Part shown: positions 32,650-41,202 of the stretch, one piece after another | How positions within the stretch are numbered: position 1 is the first letter of the stretch | How the letters are laid out: the number at the start of each line of letters is the position of its first letter | NCBI GenBank assembly: GCA_016787625.1 | Contig: JAEUUD010000007.1 | Coordinates: 1-41,202, forward strand | Reading direction: 5' to 3' | Origin: Cyclobacteriaceae bacterium | GTDB taxonomy: Bacteria > Bacteroidota > Bacteroidia > Cytophagales > Cyclobacteriaceae | DNA: 41,202 bases | The notes under the pieces: generated by a model | The model's input: only the letters and a program-made list of their open reading frames with translations | Database searches by the model: none | Told to the model about the DNA's origin: nothing | Position numbers and translations under genes: made by a program

Positions 32650-33513
32650 TCACCCGGGGAGCTGAGCCTTTCTGGACTGTGAATCTTTGTACCAGATATT
32701 CAGCACGACCCCGATAAGTACCACGAGCATGCCGAGGTGAGCCTCCAGGCTGAAACGTTCACCGAAAAGAAAATATCCTATGGCCAGGGCGTAGATGATG
32801 CCAACGTACTTAAGGCTAACTACTTTCGACAGTTCGTCCGACTGATAAGACTTCGTCATAAAGTATTGTGCCGTTTGTGCTGTCAGTCCAATAAATCCCA
32901 GTATCAGCCAATCCATGCCCGTTGGCCATACCCAGGTTACCGTACCCATCAGAAGAAGTGTGACCGGCAGGGATACAAGTGGAAAATAAAATGTGATAAT
33001 GAGAGGATGTTCTGACTGTTTCAGTTGACGGATCATATTGTATGCAAGCCCGGCGCAACAGGCAGAACCTACACCAAGCAGGAGGTAATTGGTTTCTATC
33101 CTGTTGTCAAACCCCTGAACCATGAGCACTCCAATGAATGATATCCCAAAGAAAACCCACTGCAAAGGTTTGACGGGCTCACGCACAATCCAGATGCCCA
33201 TAATGGCAGTAAAGATGGGAGACAGATATTGGAGGGTCACCGCACTGGCGAGTGGCATGTGCTGCAATGTGATGAAGTAAAGGACAAGGGAACTTGAGCC
33301 AAACAGGCCACGAAGGACCAGCGCTTTGCTGTTGTTACCAGGCAATGGAACATGGTTGTACTTAAGTACTCCGTATGCAATGATGAGGGACACCAGAGAC
33401 CTTAAAAGGGCGATTTCGACAGCAGGCAGGTGCCCTATGATTTTGACCGCCGCGTTCATAAGGGCGAAGAAGAACGTGGCCAGCAACATATATCTCACAC
33501 CTGGGGACAGCAT
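32650..33513 (-). CDS. DMT-superfamily (EamA) transporter
   Basis: Inner-membrane protein (287 aa) of two EamA repeats, ten predicted helices, e.g. MLLATFFFALMNAAVKIIG, the IFTAIMGIWIVREPV motif closing repeat one and IYALAIGYFLFGERFSLEA in repeat two. It is likely an exporter of amino acids or metabolites; the substrate is unknown. The start is the ATG at 33513, since the upstream in-frame codon is TTG. Confidence 0.85.
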   Translation of the reverse strand: MLSPGVRYMLLATFFFALMNAAVKIIGHLPAVEIALLRSLVSLIIAYGVLKYNHVPLPGNNSKALVLRGLFGSSSLVLYFITLQHMPLASAVTLQYLSPIFTAIMGIWIVREPVKPLQWVFFGISFIGVLMVQGFDNRIETNYLLLGVGSACCAGLAYNMIRQLKQSEHPLIITFYFPLVSLPVTLLLMGTVTWVWPTGMDWLILGFIGLTAQTAQYFMTKSYQSDELSKVVSLKYVGIIYALAIGYFLFGERFSLEAHLGMLVVLIGVVLNIWYKDSQSRKAQLPG

Positions 33514-33875
33514 CCTGCAAGAAAGCAAATCACATGCAGGTTGTAGGTGATTTGGTCACCCAGCGATCTCTTATCGTCAAAAAACAGGCTAATTCTGCGC
33601 CTTCCTAAGGTAACCCATCGTGTAAGGTTCACTCGAAAATCGTGCAATTGAAAGCCTCTAAACCATGGTCACGATGAGGAATTGGGGTAACGCCAAATGC
33701 GGCAACCCTCTTTACCCGGCTGATTATTAGTCAATTACAGAGAAGAGGTCGGCAACCCACGCCTTCGCAGGAGGCCTCAGAAGGTTAGTGTACGGATGTA
33801 GTGTTTGGGGCGACTTTGGAAGAATTCTGACTTCAGGCCAGCGCACCTTTGATCCAACAAAAAGAGAGAGGGGAT
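33514..33875. other. Gene-free region, possible structured leader
   Basis: No convincing reading frame in 362 bp between the divergent DMT gene and the small secreted protein gene. It holds two copies of CGGCAACCC (33700-33708 and 33750-33758), a GGGTAA/TTACCC pair (about 33686 and 33712) and a CCTCTT/AAGAGG pair (33707-33712 and 33743-33748). The stretch around 33630-33695 faintly resembles the sequence order of c-di-GMP-I riboswitches, but expected stems do not all form. It might be a long 5-prime untranslated leader. Confidence 0.3.
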
Positions 33876-34172
33876 ATGGCAACAAGGATTATCAACATCT
33901 TCAACATCCGGCACCGGCTAACCCAGGTGTTGGTCTTCGTCATCTGCGTTACAGCATGCATGCTGTTCTCTCAGGTTGCCGAAGCAGGTATAGGCGGACC
34001 CAAGCCGAAGAGGTATGACAAGCCGAAGTATCGTGTTGCCGTCCACAGCAATTCCAACCGCGTCGTTAAAGTACTATACTGGAAGAGACGAGATGCACCC
34101 AAATCGTCCTTCGTTGCCTCCAACCGGAAAGCCCGCAAGCAAGCCATGGCTGAAACCGATACGGCATACTAA
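33876..34172 (+). CDS. Small secreted basic protein, hypothetical
   Basis: A 98-aa protein not assigned to any family. An N-terminal signal peptide (RLTQVLVFVICVTACMLFSQVAEA, cleavage after AEA) is followed by a mature basic region rich in Lys, Arg and Tyr (GPKPKRYDKPKYRVAVHSNSN, VVKVLYWKRRDAPK). The start is set at the ATG at 33876, preceded by an AGAGAGGGG purine tract; an upstream in-frame codon would add nine residues. A good intrinsic terminator follows, supporting a monocistronic gene with a long leader. Confidence 0.65.
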   Translation: MATRIINIFNIRHRLTQVLVFVICVTACMLFSQVAEAGIGGPKPKRYDKPKYRVAVHSNSNRVVKVLYWKRRDAPKSSFVASNRKARKQAMAETDTAY

Positions 34173-34201
34173 TATTCAAGACAAGGGGTGTTTAGTGATA
34201 G

Positions 34202-34230
34202 GCCTCTGCAGTTTCTGCAGGGGCTTTTTT
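34202..34230 (+). terminator. Intrinsic terminator after the small secreted protein gene
   Basis: Ten-base-pair stem GCCTCTGCAG-TTT-CTGCAGGGGC (one G-U pair) followed by TTTTTT, 30 bp after the stop codon. It also lies directly before the aminotransferase gene, so that gene needs its own promoter or readthrough. Confidence 0.88.
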
Positions 34231-34258
34231 CTTGCGATATTCGCCCACGACAGCCCCA

Positions 34259-35458
34259 ATGAACTTCGATAAGAACATCTTTCTCCATAAGCTCGCTCAG
34301 ACTTCCTCCTCACCCTTCGGCATCGCCATTGAAAGGGCCGAGGGTACATTCCTTTATGAACCAGATGGCAAGCGATACTTTGACATGATTTCAGGCATCG
34401 CTGTTACCAACATCGGCCACCGGCATCCGCACGTTGTTAAAGCCATCAAGGAACAGGTTGACAAGCACCTGCACGTCATGGCTTATGGAGAATATATACA
34501 GTCGCCGTCGAACCGGCTGGCCGCTAAACTCACGAGCTTGCTTCCTCCCGAACTCAATTGTTGTTACCTGGTCAACTCTGGAACAGAAGCCAATGAGGCT
34601 GCGCTGAAACTGGCCAAGCGGGTAACAGGGCGAAGCGAGATCATCTCCTGCCGCAAATCCTATCACGGAAGCACGCATGGCTCCCTCAGTGTTTCAGGAA
34701 ATGAAATCAAGAAGAATGCCTTCCGGCCTCTCCTACCCGACGTGCGATTCATTGACTTCAACGTCATGGCGGACCTGGAACTCATAACAGACCGCACTGC
34801 ATGTGTGATCTTGGAGACCATTCAGGGCGATGCTGGCGTGCGCATACCTGCCAAAAAATATATGGAGGCCGTCAGGAAGCGGTGTACCGAAACCAAAACG
34901 CTCCTCATACTTGATGAAATTCAGTGCGGCATGGGGCGTACCGGCAAGTTGTTTGCGTTTGAACACTTCGGCATCGTACCCGACATCCTCACCGTTGCCA
35001 AGGCCTTCGGCGGCGGACTGCCGATAGGTGCGCTCATCTCCTCAGAACAATACCTCAAGGCCTTCACCACCAACCCTGAGCTCGGACATATCACCACGTT
35101 TGGCGGTAATCCGGTTTGCTGTGCCTCCGCCCTGGCTACACTGGAAGTGATCGAACAGGAGAACCTTTTGGCGGATGTAGAAAGAAAGGGATTGCTCCTT
35201 GAGTCGCTCATTCGCAGTTCCGAAATCAAGGAGATAAGGCGCTTAGGCCTCATGTTCGCCGTCGATTTTGAATCCGCTGAGCGGGTGAACCAGATCGTTG
35301 ATTATGCGAAGCAGCGTGGCGTTATCTGCTATTGGTTTCTTTCACATCCTCACAGCTTCAGGCTTGCGCCGCCATTAACGATTTCTGATGAGGAGATTCG
35401 CGAGGCCTGCGCGGTCATCAAGTCGGCCATCGAGGCCTCCAGAAACCCGTACCACTAG
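34259..35458 (+). CDS. Class III PLP-dependent aminotransferase
   Basis: PLP enzyme (399 aa) of the acetylornithine/4-aminobutyrate aminotransferase group: DMISGIAVTNIGHRHP, the phosphate-binding VNSGTEANEAA, LLILDEIQCGMGRTG with the PLP-contacting Asp219, and TVAKAFGGGLPIG with Schiff-base Lys248. The substrate cannot be fixed; no arginine-biosynthesis or GABA genes are adjacent. The start is the ATG at 34259; an upstream TTG (34232) falls just after the terminator U-run. Its stop lies 3 bp from the convergent hslV stop. Confidence 0.88.
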   Translation: MNFDKNIFLHKLAQTSSSPFGIAIERAEGTFLYEPDGKRYFDMISGIAVTNIGHRHPHVVKAIKEQVDKHLHVMAYGEYIQSPSNRLAAKLTSLLPPELNCCYLVNSGTEANEAALKLAKRVTGRSEIISCRKSYHGSTHGSLSVSGNEIKKNAFRPLLPDVRFIDFNVMADLELITDRTACVILETIQGDAGVRIPAKKYMEAVRKRCTETKTLLILDEIQCGMGRTGKLFAFEHFGIVPDILTVAKAFGGGLPIGALISSEQYLKAFTTNPELGHITTFGGNPVCCASALATLEVIEQENLLADVERKGLLLESLIRSSEIKEIRRLGLMFAVDFESAERVNQIVDYAKQRGVICYWFLSHPHSFRLAPPLTISDEEIREACAVIKSAIEASRNPYH

Positions 35459-35461
35459 GAC

Positions 35462-35998
35462 TCAGAGTTTCTCAATCACAAGGTTGTGATTGGTATAGAT
35501 GCAGATATCAGCAGCGATAGTAATGCTTTCGCGAACAATCTCCTCTGCTGACAAGTGTGGAGCATGTTTCTTCAAAGCAAGTGCTGCTGACTGCGCATAC
35601 ATGGCACCTGAGCCAATAGCCGCCACCTGGTGATCAGGTTCTATCACATCCCCGGTGCCTGAGAGCATAAGCAATTCATCCTTATTGACCGTGATGAGCA
35701 TGGCCTCCAGTCTGCGGAGAAACCTGTCCATACGCCAGTCCTTTGCCAGCTCAATGGCAGCACGTTTCATATTGCCGCTGTAAGCGTTCAATTTTTCATC
35801 AAATCGATCCAGCAAAGTGAATGCATCTGCTGTAGAGCCAGCAAAGCCCACAAGTACCTTTCCATCCTGGAGCTTTCTTATTTTTCTTACGTTGCTCTTG
35901 GCAATTGTGTTTCCCAGCGTGGCCTGTCCATCGCCGCCGATGGCCACCTGACCATTATGCTGAACAGCAAGGATCGTGGTCGCGTGAATGGGAGTCAT
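35462..35998 (-). CDS. hslV: HslV (ClpQ) proteasome-like protease subunit
   Basis: Peptidase subunit (178 aa) of the HslUV ATP-dependent protease: STT-type N-terminus ([22 protein letters not shown] region), [15 protein letters not shown] and [14 protein letters not shown]. The catalytic Thr follows a six-residue leader (MTPIHA), which would be cleaved. hslU is not adjacent in the visible window. The gene follows pdhC on the same strand across a 61-bp heptamer-repeat tract. Confidence 0.93.
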   Translation of the reverse strand: MTPIHATTILAVQHNGQVAIGGDGQATLGNTIAKSNVRKIRKLQDGKVLVGFAGSTADAFTLLDRFDEKLNAYSGNMKRAAIELAKDWRMDRFLRRLEAMLITVNKDELLMLSGTGDVIEPDHQVAAIGSGAMYAQSAALALKKHAPHLSAEEIVRESITIAADICIYTNHNLVIEKL

Positions 35999-36056
<58 letters not shown>

Positions 36057-36059
36057 TCA

Positions 36060-37670
36060 TTAAATAAGGATTCTGACGGGGTCTTCGAGAAGTCCCTTCA
36101 AGGTCTTCAGGAAACCTGATCCGACAGCACCGTCTACAGCACGGTGATCACAGGACATCGTGACCTTCATCACGTTGCCCGGAACGATGGCGCCATCCTT
36201 GACAATCGGTGTTTCCTTGATGCCGCCTACGGCTAGGATACATGCGTCAGGAGGATTAATAATAGCCGTGAATTCTTCTATACCGAACATACCGAGATTG
36301 GAGATGGTGAAGGTACTTCCCTCCCAATCGCTCGGCTGTAGCTTTTTATCGTGTGCTTTTTGAGCCAGGTCTTTCACTTCCGTGGCGATATGTGAAAGAG
36401 ACTTGTTGTCAGCAAACCTGACCACCGGAACCAATAGGCCATCTTTTACTGCTACCGCGACTCCGATATGGATGTGGTGATTCCTGCGAATCTTGTCGCC
36501 AAGCCAGCTGACGTTCACGTCCGGGTTTTGCCTTAGTGCCGCAGCAACAGCCTTGATCACCATGTCATTGAAGGAGATCTTTACCGGTGATACTTCGTTC
36601 ATGCTCTTCCTGGCCTCCACAGCCTTATCCATGTTGATTTCCATGGTGAGGTAGAAGTGCGGTGCGGTAAACTTGCTTTCCGCAAGGCGCTTGGCAATCG
36701 TCTTCCGCATTTGCGAAACCGGTATTTCCTCAAAGCTCTCCTTGCCCACAACCTGCGGCAGCACGATCGGTGCAGCTGCCTTACCAGGTGCAGGAGCAGA
36801 CCCTGGCTTGTAGTTCTCAATATCTTTGCGCGTCACCCGTCCGTGATCGCCCGATCCTGCGATACGACTGATGTCATACCCCATGTCCTTTGCCATTTTC
36901 TTCGCGAGCGGTGACGCCTTTACCCGGCCGTTGGAAGTTGACTCTTGCGCTGGTCTTTCAGGTGCTGCGACCGGAGCGCTGTTTTCAGGAGCTGCAGGTG
37001 CGGCAGCAGAGGCCGGCACTGAACTTCCTTTTGCCTGGAATGCCTTGAGCAGTGTTTGCCAGTCAGCGTTCTTATCTCCGATAATAGCGAGTACACCATT
37101 GATGGCTACAGCTTCCTTCTCCTTGGCTCCAACATACAACAAGGTTCCTGTGTTGTACGACTCGTACTCCATCGTTGCCTTGTCCGTCTCTACTTCGGCG
37201 AGGAGCTCACCTGATTTCACAGGATCACCTACTTTCTTATGCCACTTGGCGATGACACCTTCACTCATCGTGTCACTCATCTTAGGCATCGGAACTATTT
37301 CTGCCTTGATGCCGCTGGTATCAATGGCCGGAGCAGTTGCTGTGGACGGCGCTGGTGGTGAAGGAGCTTTCACAGCCTCAGCCTTTGCTGGTTGAGTACC
37401 GCCACCAGATAACAACGCACTGAAATCCTCACCAGGCTTACCGATGATGGCCAGCACGTCGTTGATCTTTACTGCCTGCCCTTGCTGTGCACCGAGATAC
37501 AGAACAGTACCTGTATTGAAAGACTCATAGTCCATGGTGGCTTTGTCGGTCTCGATTTCGGCCATCAATTCTCCTGACTTTACGGAGTCCCCAACCTTCT
37601 TATGCCACTTGGCGATGACGCCCTCGCTCATCGTATCACTCATCTTCGGCATCCGGACTATCTCGGCCAT
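36060..37670 (-). CDS. pdhC: Pyruvate dehydrogenase E2 (dihydrolipoamide acetyltransferase)
   Basis: E2 component (536 aa) of pyruvate dehydrogenase. Two lipoyl domains carry lipoyl-Lys43 and Lys164 in ETDKATM motifs, joined by Ala/Pro-rich linkers; the E1/E3-binding domain (KASPLAKKMAKDMGYDISRI) is near residue 255; and the C-terminal catalytic domain ends with SCDHRAVDGAVGSGFL (active-site His and Asp). The PDH-type assignment rather than 2-oxoglutarate is based on the double lipoyl layout and IAGSGDHGRVTRKDI. A strong promoter lies 26-61 bp upstream. Confidence 0.93.
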   Translation of the reverse strand: MAEIVRMPKMSDTMSEGVIAKWHKKVGDSVKSGELMAEIETDKATMDYESFNTGTVLYLGAQQGQAVKINDVLAIIGKPGEDFSALLSGGGTQPAKAEAVKAPSPPAPSTATAPAIDTSGIKAEIVPMPKMSDTMSEGVIAKWHKKVGDPVKSGELLAEVETDKATMEYESYNTGTLLYVGAKEKEAVAINGVLAIIGDKNADWQTLLKAFQAKGSSVPASAAAPAAPENSAPVAAPERPAQESTSNGRVKASPLAKKMAKDMGYDISRIAGSGDHGRVTRKDIENYKPGSAPAPGKAAAPIVLPQVVGKESFEEIPVSQMRKTIAKRLAESKFTAPHFYLTMEINMDKAVEARKSMNEVSPVKISFNDMVIKAVAAALRQNPDVNVSWLGDKIRRNHHIHIGVAVAVKDGLLVPVVRFADNKSLSHIATEVKDLAQKAHDKKLQPSDWEGSTFTISNLGMFGIEEFTAIINPPDACILAVGGIKETPIVKDGAIVPGNVMKVTMSCDHRAVDGAVGSGFLKTLKGLLEDPVRILI

Positions 37671-37701
37671 TGGTTTTTGCTGTTTTGGATCAGAATGAAC
37701 T

Positions 37702-37731
37702 CAAAAATAGACGTAATAGAGGGATTTTCAA
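37702..37731 (-). promoter_or_regulatory. Promoter of pdhC
   Basis: Minus-strand TTG (37729-37731), a 19-bp spacer and TATTTTTG (37702-37709), a full match to the Bacteroidota promoter. The predicted transcript starts about 25 nt before the ATG. Confidence 0.7.
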
Positions 37732-37754
37732 GCGCCGAATAGCACTTTCCAAAG

Positions 37755-40730
37755 CTAGAAGTTGAAGGCCCCGATGAGGATTTCAAACAGGGTGGCCGAA
37801 GGAGTAATACCATAGCTGTAGCGCACACCCACATTGAATTGAGGGAGAAATCGCATCACATTGATGTCCAGCTTCAACTCTCCACCAACTGAGGTGTAGG
37901 TCTGACTGAAAGCCGCCGTCGGAAACACGCTCTGACCAAAACCATAGTCGAAGAATCCGTTGGCCCGGATTCGCTGGATATTCACTAAAGGCCCGACAGC
38001 GATATCCGGATACCATACTGGAAAGGTGTAATTGGTGGCCAACGTATAAAAATCCTCGAACCTGGAAACACTCTGGCCGCGTGGAAGGGGTATCTGATTC
38101 CTGAACAAATAATTGTCAAGTCCCCTTCCGTCAGCATAGGCTTGGTAAATCTGACTATTCTGATAAGCCCAGTATGTCCACAATGAGTGATGCTTGAAGA
38201 GTCCCGGAAGGTACAAGGTTGCCAGCACGGAAAACTGCCCACCGGAAAAATCTCCTCCATATGGCGTATTGAAATAGTCGATGAATATCGTTTGTCCCCA
38301 CTTGCTGTTAATGTCGCGACGGCTTCGCTTGAGCAAATGATACGCTGACATGCTGAAGTGATTGTACTTCAACAGGCCGTTATCCTGATACGTCCTGAAA
38401 AAATACTGAGGGTAGTTGGCAGGAAAAACCCTGCCGCCACCATCTACGCTGTTCTTGAAATCAGAAACCCAACTGAAGCCAACATTGTTGGCAATGTCAA
38501 GACTGCTCAGATACTTTGATCGCGTGAGCAACAAAGGGATTCTGATACCGGCTTCCAGGGTCTTTTCCGACCATGAAAAATTCAGGGTATCCACCGTTGC
38601 TGTCGTGTCTGTACCAACCACCTTGTCATAATCGATCAAGCCTTCGTTGACCGAGCGGTCGGATTTTGTTGCACGAAAATCAAGGATGGGGAAAAAACCC
38701 TGGTAGCTGATCCCGGCACCCCATTGCCCTGTTCGCTCATTGAGGTCATAGGTGTATCCTACGTTGATGCGCGTCGTGCTGAGAATATCCTGTGAGGTAA
38801 TACCAATGTTCACCTGCGTAAGTGAGTTGACCAGGTAGGGTCCCCAACTGTGCGGATTGATCATACCCGAAGCTCTCCGGTACCGTTTTGTCTCATAGAT
38901 TGTTGACGGCACCTGGCTCAATACCTGACTGTTCCCCTCTTGCTCAACGAGGTGTTGAAAATTCAGGTTGGGTGCCGATACGGCCGGAACGAATGGTTTC
39001 CATGATGCACTATCAAACGGCATGCTTACAACATCTATCCCATCACGTGTCTGGTCATTATAAAAAATCAAAGTGCCATCCCTGGAAATGCAGGGGTTGT
39101 AAGCACCATACCGGCTCGTCGTCACCTGTGAGCGCTTTCCCGTTGCAAGGTTGATAACGTGAATATTGTCGATGCCTCCTTCAGGTGAATTGAAGAAAAC
39201 GTATTTCATGAAAGGAACCGGGTAGCCAATGTTCTCCATTGACCTGGGAAGCAACTCACGCTGCAAACCCGAAGACAACTGAACTTCAATCATTGTTTTT
39301 CCATCCTTGTTGGTACTGAGCATCACCACCCCGTTGCCGTCTGAGGTCCAGTGAGGCATGGCCAAAAGGTCGTTCCCTGCATTGGGTAGTGTCTGAAGAA
39401 CACGCCCGGAGAAGTAGTCGAGGATCACCAACCGGATGGAATAGTCGGTGGTCGTCTCGATGGTCGCAACACGATAGCCGTCCGGCGAAAGAGCCGCTGC
39501 ACTATACCGCGTGTGATTGGAGACGATGGTGGCCTTGCGCGTTCCGAAGTCATATCCCTTCACCATGCTGTAGTTGTGCACAAGCCACCTTGGATCCAAT
39601 CGGTACTCATTCCACACGACCCGCATGTTCGTTGCCGAAAGCATGCCGGCCTCATTCACGATGCCTTGCACGTACTTCTTCTCCTCCTTACCATCACGTG
39701 AGAGCACGACAAGCTGATCGATATCTCCAATACCTGATTTAACCGCGACAATGTTTCCATTCTCCAGCACCTGCGGGAACATGTAATCGGTGTAAGCTGA
39801 CGACTTCCTTTTAGTCAACCGGTCGAAGGGTGTAAACACAAGACCTTCGATGGCTTTTTGGTAGTCCTCCTGGCGCTGTTTGGCCATGTCGCGGTAAACA
39901 TCGGTTACATACATCCCGGTTTCCTTTTTCAAGGCGTTTGAAAAAGCGAAGGGGATAAATGGTGCACTCCATGAACGGCCCACAACCTTCTCCCAAATCT
40001 CCGGATCATTGGTTTTTCTGCGCAGATGCGCCACCATGTTGTAACCCAGCACATAGTGGTCCGGGATATTGTGTTTGTATGACCGAAGGTATTGCTTGTG
40101 GTAGTTGAATGTTCTTCCCTCCATAGCATTCGTTCTGAAGAGAATATCGAAATTGGGTATACGACCTCTTCCACTTTGGGTGAAGGCAGTCTCCGTGGCT
40201 ACGGCATCACCTTCCCAAAACCACTGCGGTGCGGCAGCAAATGCAAAACCTGCCGTTGCCTGTTGACCGAACAAGTAATAGAATGCCTTGTTAAAACCTG
40301 TGATGCTTCGCTGGAACTGAACCATGTGGCGGTACTCATGGACTGCCAGGTTGTTCATCCAGTCGTTGGTACCGATGAAGTTATAATTCTGCGCTGGCAT
40401 TGTATAAAATTCCGATCGCCTTGGCGCCATGGTGACAAAACCATTGGAGAAAGAGGACTGGTTTTGAAGAATAACAGAAATCTTTTTGGGTAATGTCCCC
40501 ATTGTTTTGGATTCAGGGGTGCGGATTGTCTCCAGCGTATTGGCCATTCGTTGGGCCTGAACCTCAAAGCCTTCCGGGTAAAGAAGTCGGAAATTTGGGG
40601 TGTTAATTTGATGCCACTTGACTCCGGGAGCGTTGGTTTCCAGGACGGTGGATGTCTGACTATATGCATAAGCTGTTGTCAGACAAAAGAAGACCAACCA
40701 TCCAACCCGGCGCATGAAGAGCATTTTCAA
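37755..40730 (-). CDS. Metallopeptidase-like/PD40 propeller/outer-membrane barrel protein
   Basis: Large exported protein (991 aa). Signal peptide about 1-24 (FFCLTTAYAYSQ). Residues about 35-300 form a gluzincin-like peptidase module with HEYRH (131-135) and a possible third zinc ligand Glu173 in WFWEGDA. The middle (about 320-620) has repeated PD40/TolB-type strands such as LSPDGYRVATIETT, HWTSDGNGVVMLSTNKDG and ISRDGTLIFYND. The C-terminal about 330 residues look like an outer-membrane barrel (LTQVNIGITSQ, FGVRYSYGITPSATLFEILIGAFNF ending in Phe). It may be a surface protease; substrate and activity are unknown. An alternative ATG exists at 40715. Confidence 0.8.
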   Translation of the reverse strand: MKMLFMRRVGWLVFFCLTTAYAYSQTSTVLETNAPGVKWHQINTPNFRLLYPEGFEVQAQRMANTLETIRTPESKTMGTLPKKISVILQNQSSFSNGFVTMAPRRSEFYTMPAQNYNFIGTNDWMNNLAVHEYRHMVQFQRSITGFNKAFYYLFGQQATAGFAFAAAPQWFWEGDAVATETAFTQSGRGRIPNFDILFRTNAMEGRTFNYHKQYLRSYKHNIPDHYVLGYNMVAHLRRKTNDPEIWEKVVGRSWSAPFIPFAFSNALKKETGMYVTDVYRDMAKQRQEDYQKAIEGLVFTPFDRLTKRKSSAYTDYMFPQVLENGNIVAVKSGIGDIDQLVVLSRDGKEEKKYVQGIVNEAGMLSATNMRVVWNEYRLDPRWLVHNYSMVKGYDFGTRKATIVSNHTRYSAAALSPDGYRVATIETTTDYSIRLVILDYFSGRVLQTLPNAGNDLLAMPHWTSDGNGVVMLSTNKDGKTMIEVQLSSGLQRELLPRSMENIGYPVPFMKYVFFNSPEGGIDNIHVINLATGKRSQVTTSRYGAYNPCISRDGTLIFYNDQTRDGIDVVSMPFDSASWKPFVPAVSAPNLNFQHLVEQEGNSQVLSQVPSTIYETKRYRRASGMINPHSWGPYLVNSLTQVNIGITSQDILSTTRINVGYTYDLNERTGQWGAGISYQGFFPILDFRATKSDRSVNEGLIDYDKVVGTDTTATVDTLNFSWSEKTLEAGIRIPLLLTRSKYLSSLDIANNVGFSWVSDFKNSVDGGGRVFPANYPQYFFRTYQDNGLLKYNHFSMSAYHLLKRSRRDINSKWGQTIFIDYFNTPYGGDFSGGQFSVLATLYLPGLFKHHSLWTYWAYQNSQIYQAYADGRGLDNYLFRNQIPLPRGQSVSRFEDFYTLATNYTFPVWYPDIAVGPLVNIQRIRANGFFDYGFGQSVFPTAAFSQTYTSVGGELKLDINVMRFLPQFNVGVRYSYGITPSATLFEILIGAFNF

Positions 40731-40800
40731 TATGAAAACTACACCATCGAAAGCGAAATAAAAATCCGGAAAGAAAAAATCACACGATGCACGCGAGGTA

Positions 40801-41202
40801 CTACTCCGTATAGCGTTTGCCTGCCGTCGCTACCGCAGACACATTGAAAAAACCGAGGACCTTACTTCCGGATGGATTTGTGTTGACAAGGTTTGTGGAC
40901 ACGTTAGCCAGAGGTGTAGAGAACAGTTCCTGAAATCCGCCAGGCCTGTCTGTTTGAATCTGCACTTGATTGAGATAGGTAAATGCGGCCGTTGTTATCG
41001 AGTGTATCTGCACCTGGATGGAATCTCCATCGGCAATCGGCGATAACAATGTCCCATCAGCATCTTCATCCTGGGCGTTGATCCTTCGGCGGACTGGCGG
41101 TATGAAAGTAACACCGTCGGTCTGACCCCCAATAGAAAGTCCCGCATCATAGGCGATATTGATTTCGCTGGGTTTCAACAATGCGACACCATTTTTGAAC
41201 GT
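40801..41202 (-). CDS. C-terminal part of a DUF4249-like lipoprotein (truncated by window)
   Basis: The last 133 codons of a gene running off the right edge of the window; the frame is open to position 41202. The segment GDSIQVQIHSITTAAFTYLNQVQIQ, then SNLVNTN-like (STNLVNTNPSGSKVLGFFNVSAVA), resembles the end of the Bacteroidota DUF4249 family, lipoproteins that usually neighbour TonB-dependent receptors. Apparent starts inside (TTG codons near 41181) are not real starts. It lies 70 bp upstream of the 991-aa gene on the same strand, so the two may form one operon. Confidence 0.6.
   Translation of the reverse strand, partial: TFKNGVALLKPSEINIAYDAGLSIGGQTDGVTFIPPVRRRINAQDEDADGTLLSPIADGDSIQVQIHSITTAAFTYLNQVQIQTDRPGGFQELFSTPLANVSTNLVNTNPSGSKVLGFFNVSAVATAGKRYTE

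Noticed and set aside
33560-33610. SAM-I riboswitch (CTCTTATC and GCTAATTCTGC present)
   Set aside because: The two motifs are only about 15 bp apart, leaving no room for the stems between them, and the closing GATGAGAG strand is missing.

Overview
The window looks like chromosome from a Gram-negative Bacteroidota, probably a Cytophagales-type aerobe or microaerobe. Evidence: a 30S THX protein, fused CcoN-CcoO, a Sec/lipoprotein (clade II) NosZ, a C-terminal fragment resembling DUF4249 lipoproteins, many outer-membrane or lipoprotein signals, and promoters of the Bacteroidota type (TTG about 19-20 bp before TAnnTTTG). The genus cannot be fixed from the sequence alone.

Layout. 1-7.4 kb holds housekeeping and envelope genes: a lipoprotein amidase, DUF1684, THX, a GNAT enzyme, a small conserved-looking protein, YebC, an LtaS-like membrane phosphotransferase and an outer-membrane barrel. 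7.4-30 kb is a low-oxygen respiration island. It contains (i) a soluble PAS histidine kinase with FixL-like spacing of a His and an Arg, translationally coupled to a receiver-CRP/FNR fusion regulator; (ii) the cbb3 oxidase operon ccoNO-P-G-H plus a DsbD_2/SafE membrane protein; (iii) a DUF2892 gene, a truncated haemoglobin and a fasciclin lipoprotein; (iv) a nitrous oxide reductase operon cytochrome c-nosZ-nosB-like-nosL-D-F-Y; (v) an operon of a tandem Usp, CcoI copper ATPase, an acyl-CoA transferase and CcoS; and (vi) an AI-2E-family membrane protein. 30.4-31.6 kb is a small rearranged locus: an intact tRNA-Glu, a truncated second tRNA-Glu copy, two related GIY-YIG nuclease genes and two copies of a GC-rich palindrome. 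31.6-41.2 kb returns to housekeeping: gapA, a DMT exporter, a small secreted basic protein, a class III aminotransferase, hslV, pyruvate dehydrogenase E2, a large metallopeptidase/propeller/barrel protein and the end of a DUF4249-like protein.

How it works together. Five TGAT-N4-(A/G)TCA dyads lie upstream of the units in the respiration island. Relative to the nearest TAnnTTTG-like element, their centres fall at only two spacings: about 29.5 bp (upstream of the cytochrome c-nosZ, fasciclin-globin and DUF2892 genes) and about 52 bp (upstream of both usp units). This is what class II and class I FNR/CRP activation would look like. The REC-CRP regulator, whose recognition helix keeps the Glu and Arg used by FNR/CRP to read TGA, is the obvious candidate binder. 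One dyad also overlaps the -7 element of the kinase-regulator operon, which would give feedback repression. I read the island as a FixL-FixJ-FixK-type cascade reduced to two proteins. The cascade, the regulon and the mobility of the GIY-YIG/palindrome locus are inferences; the sequence patterns themselves are directly visible.
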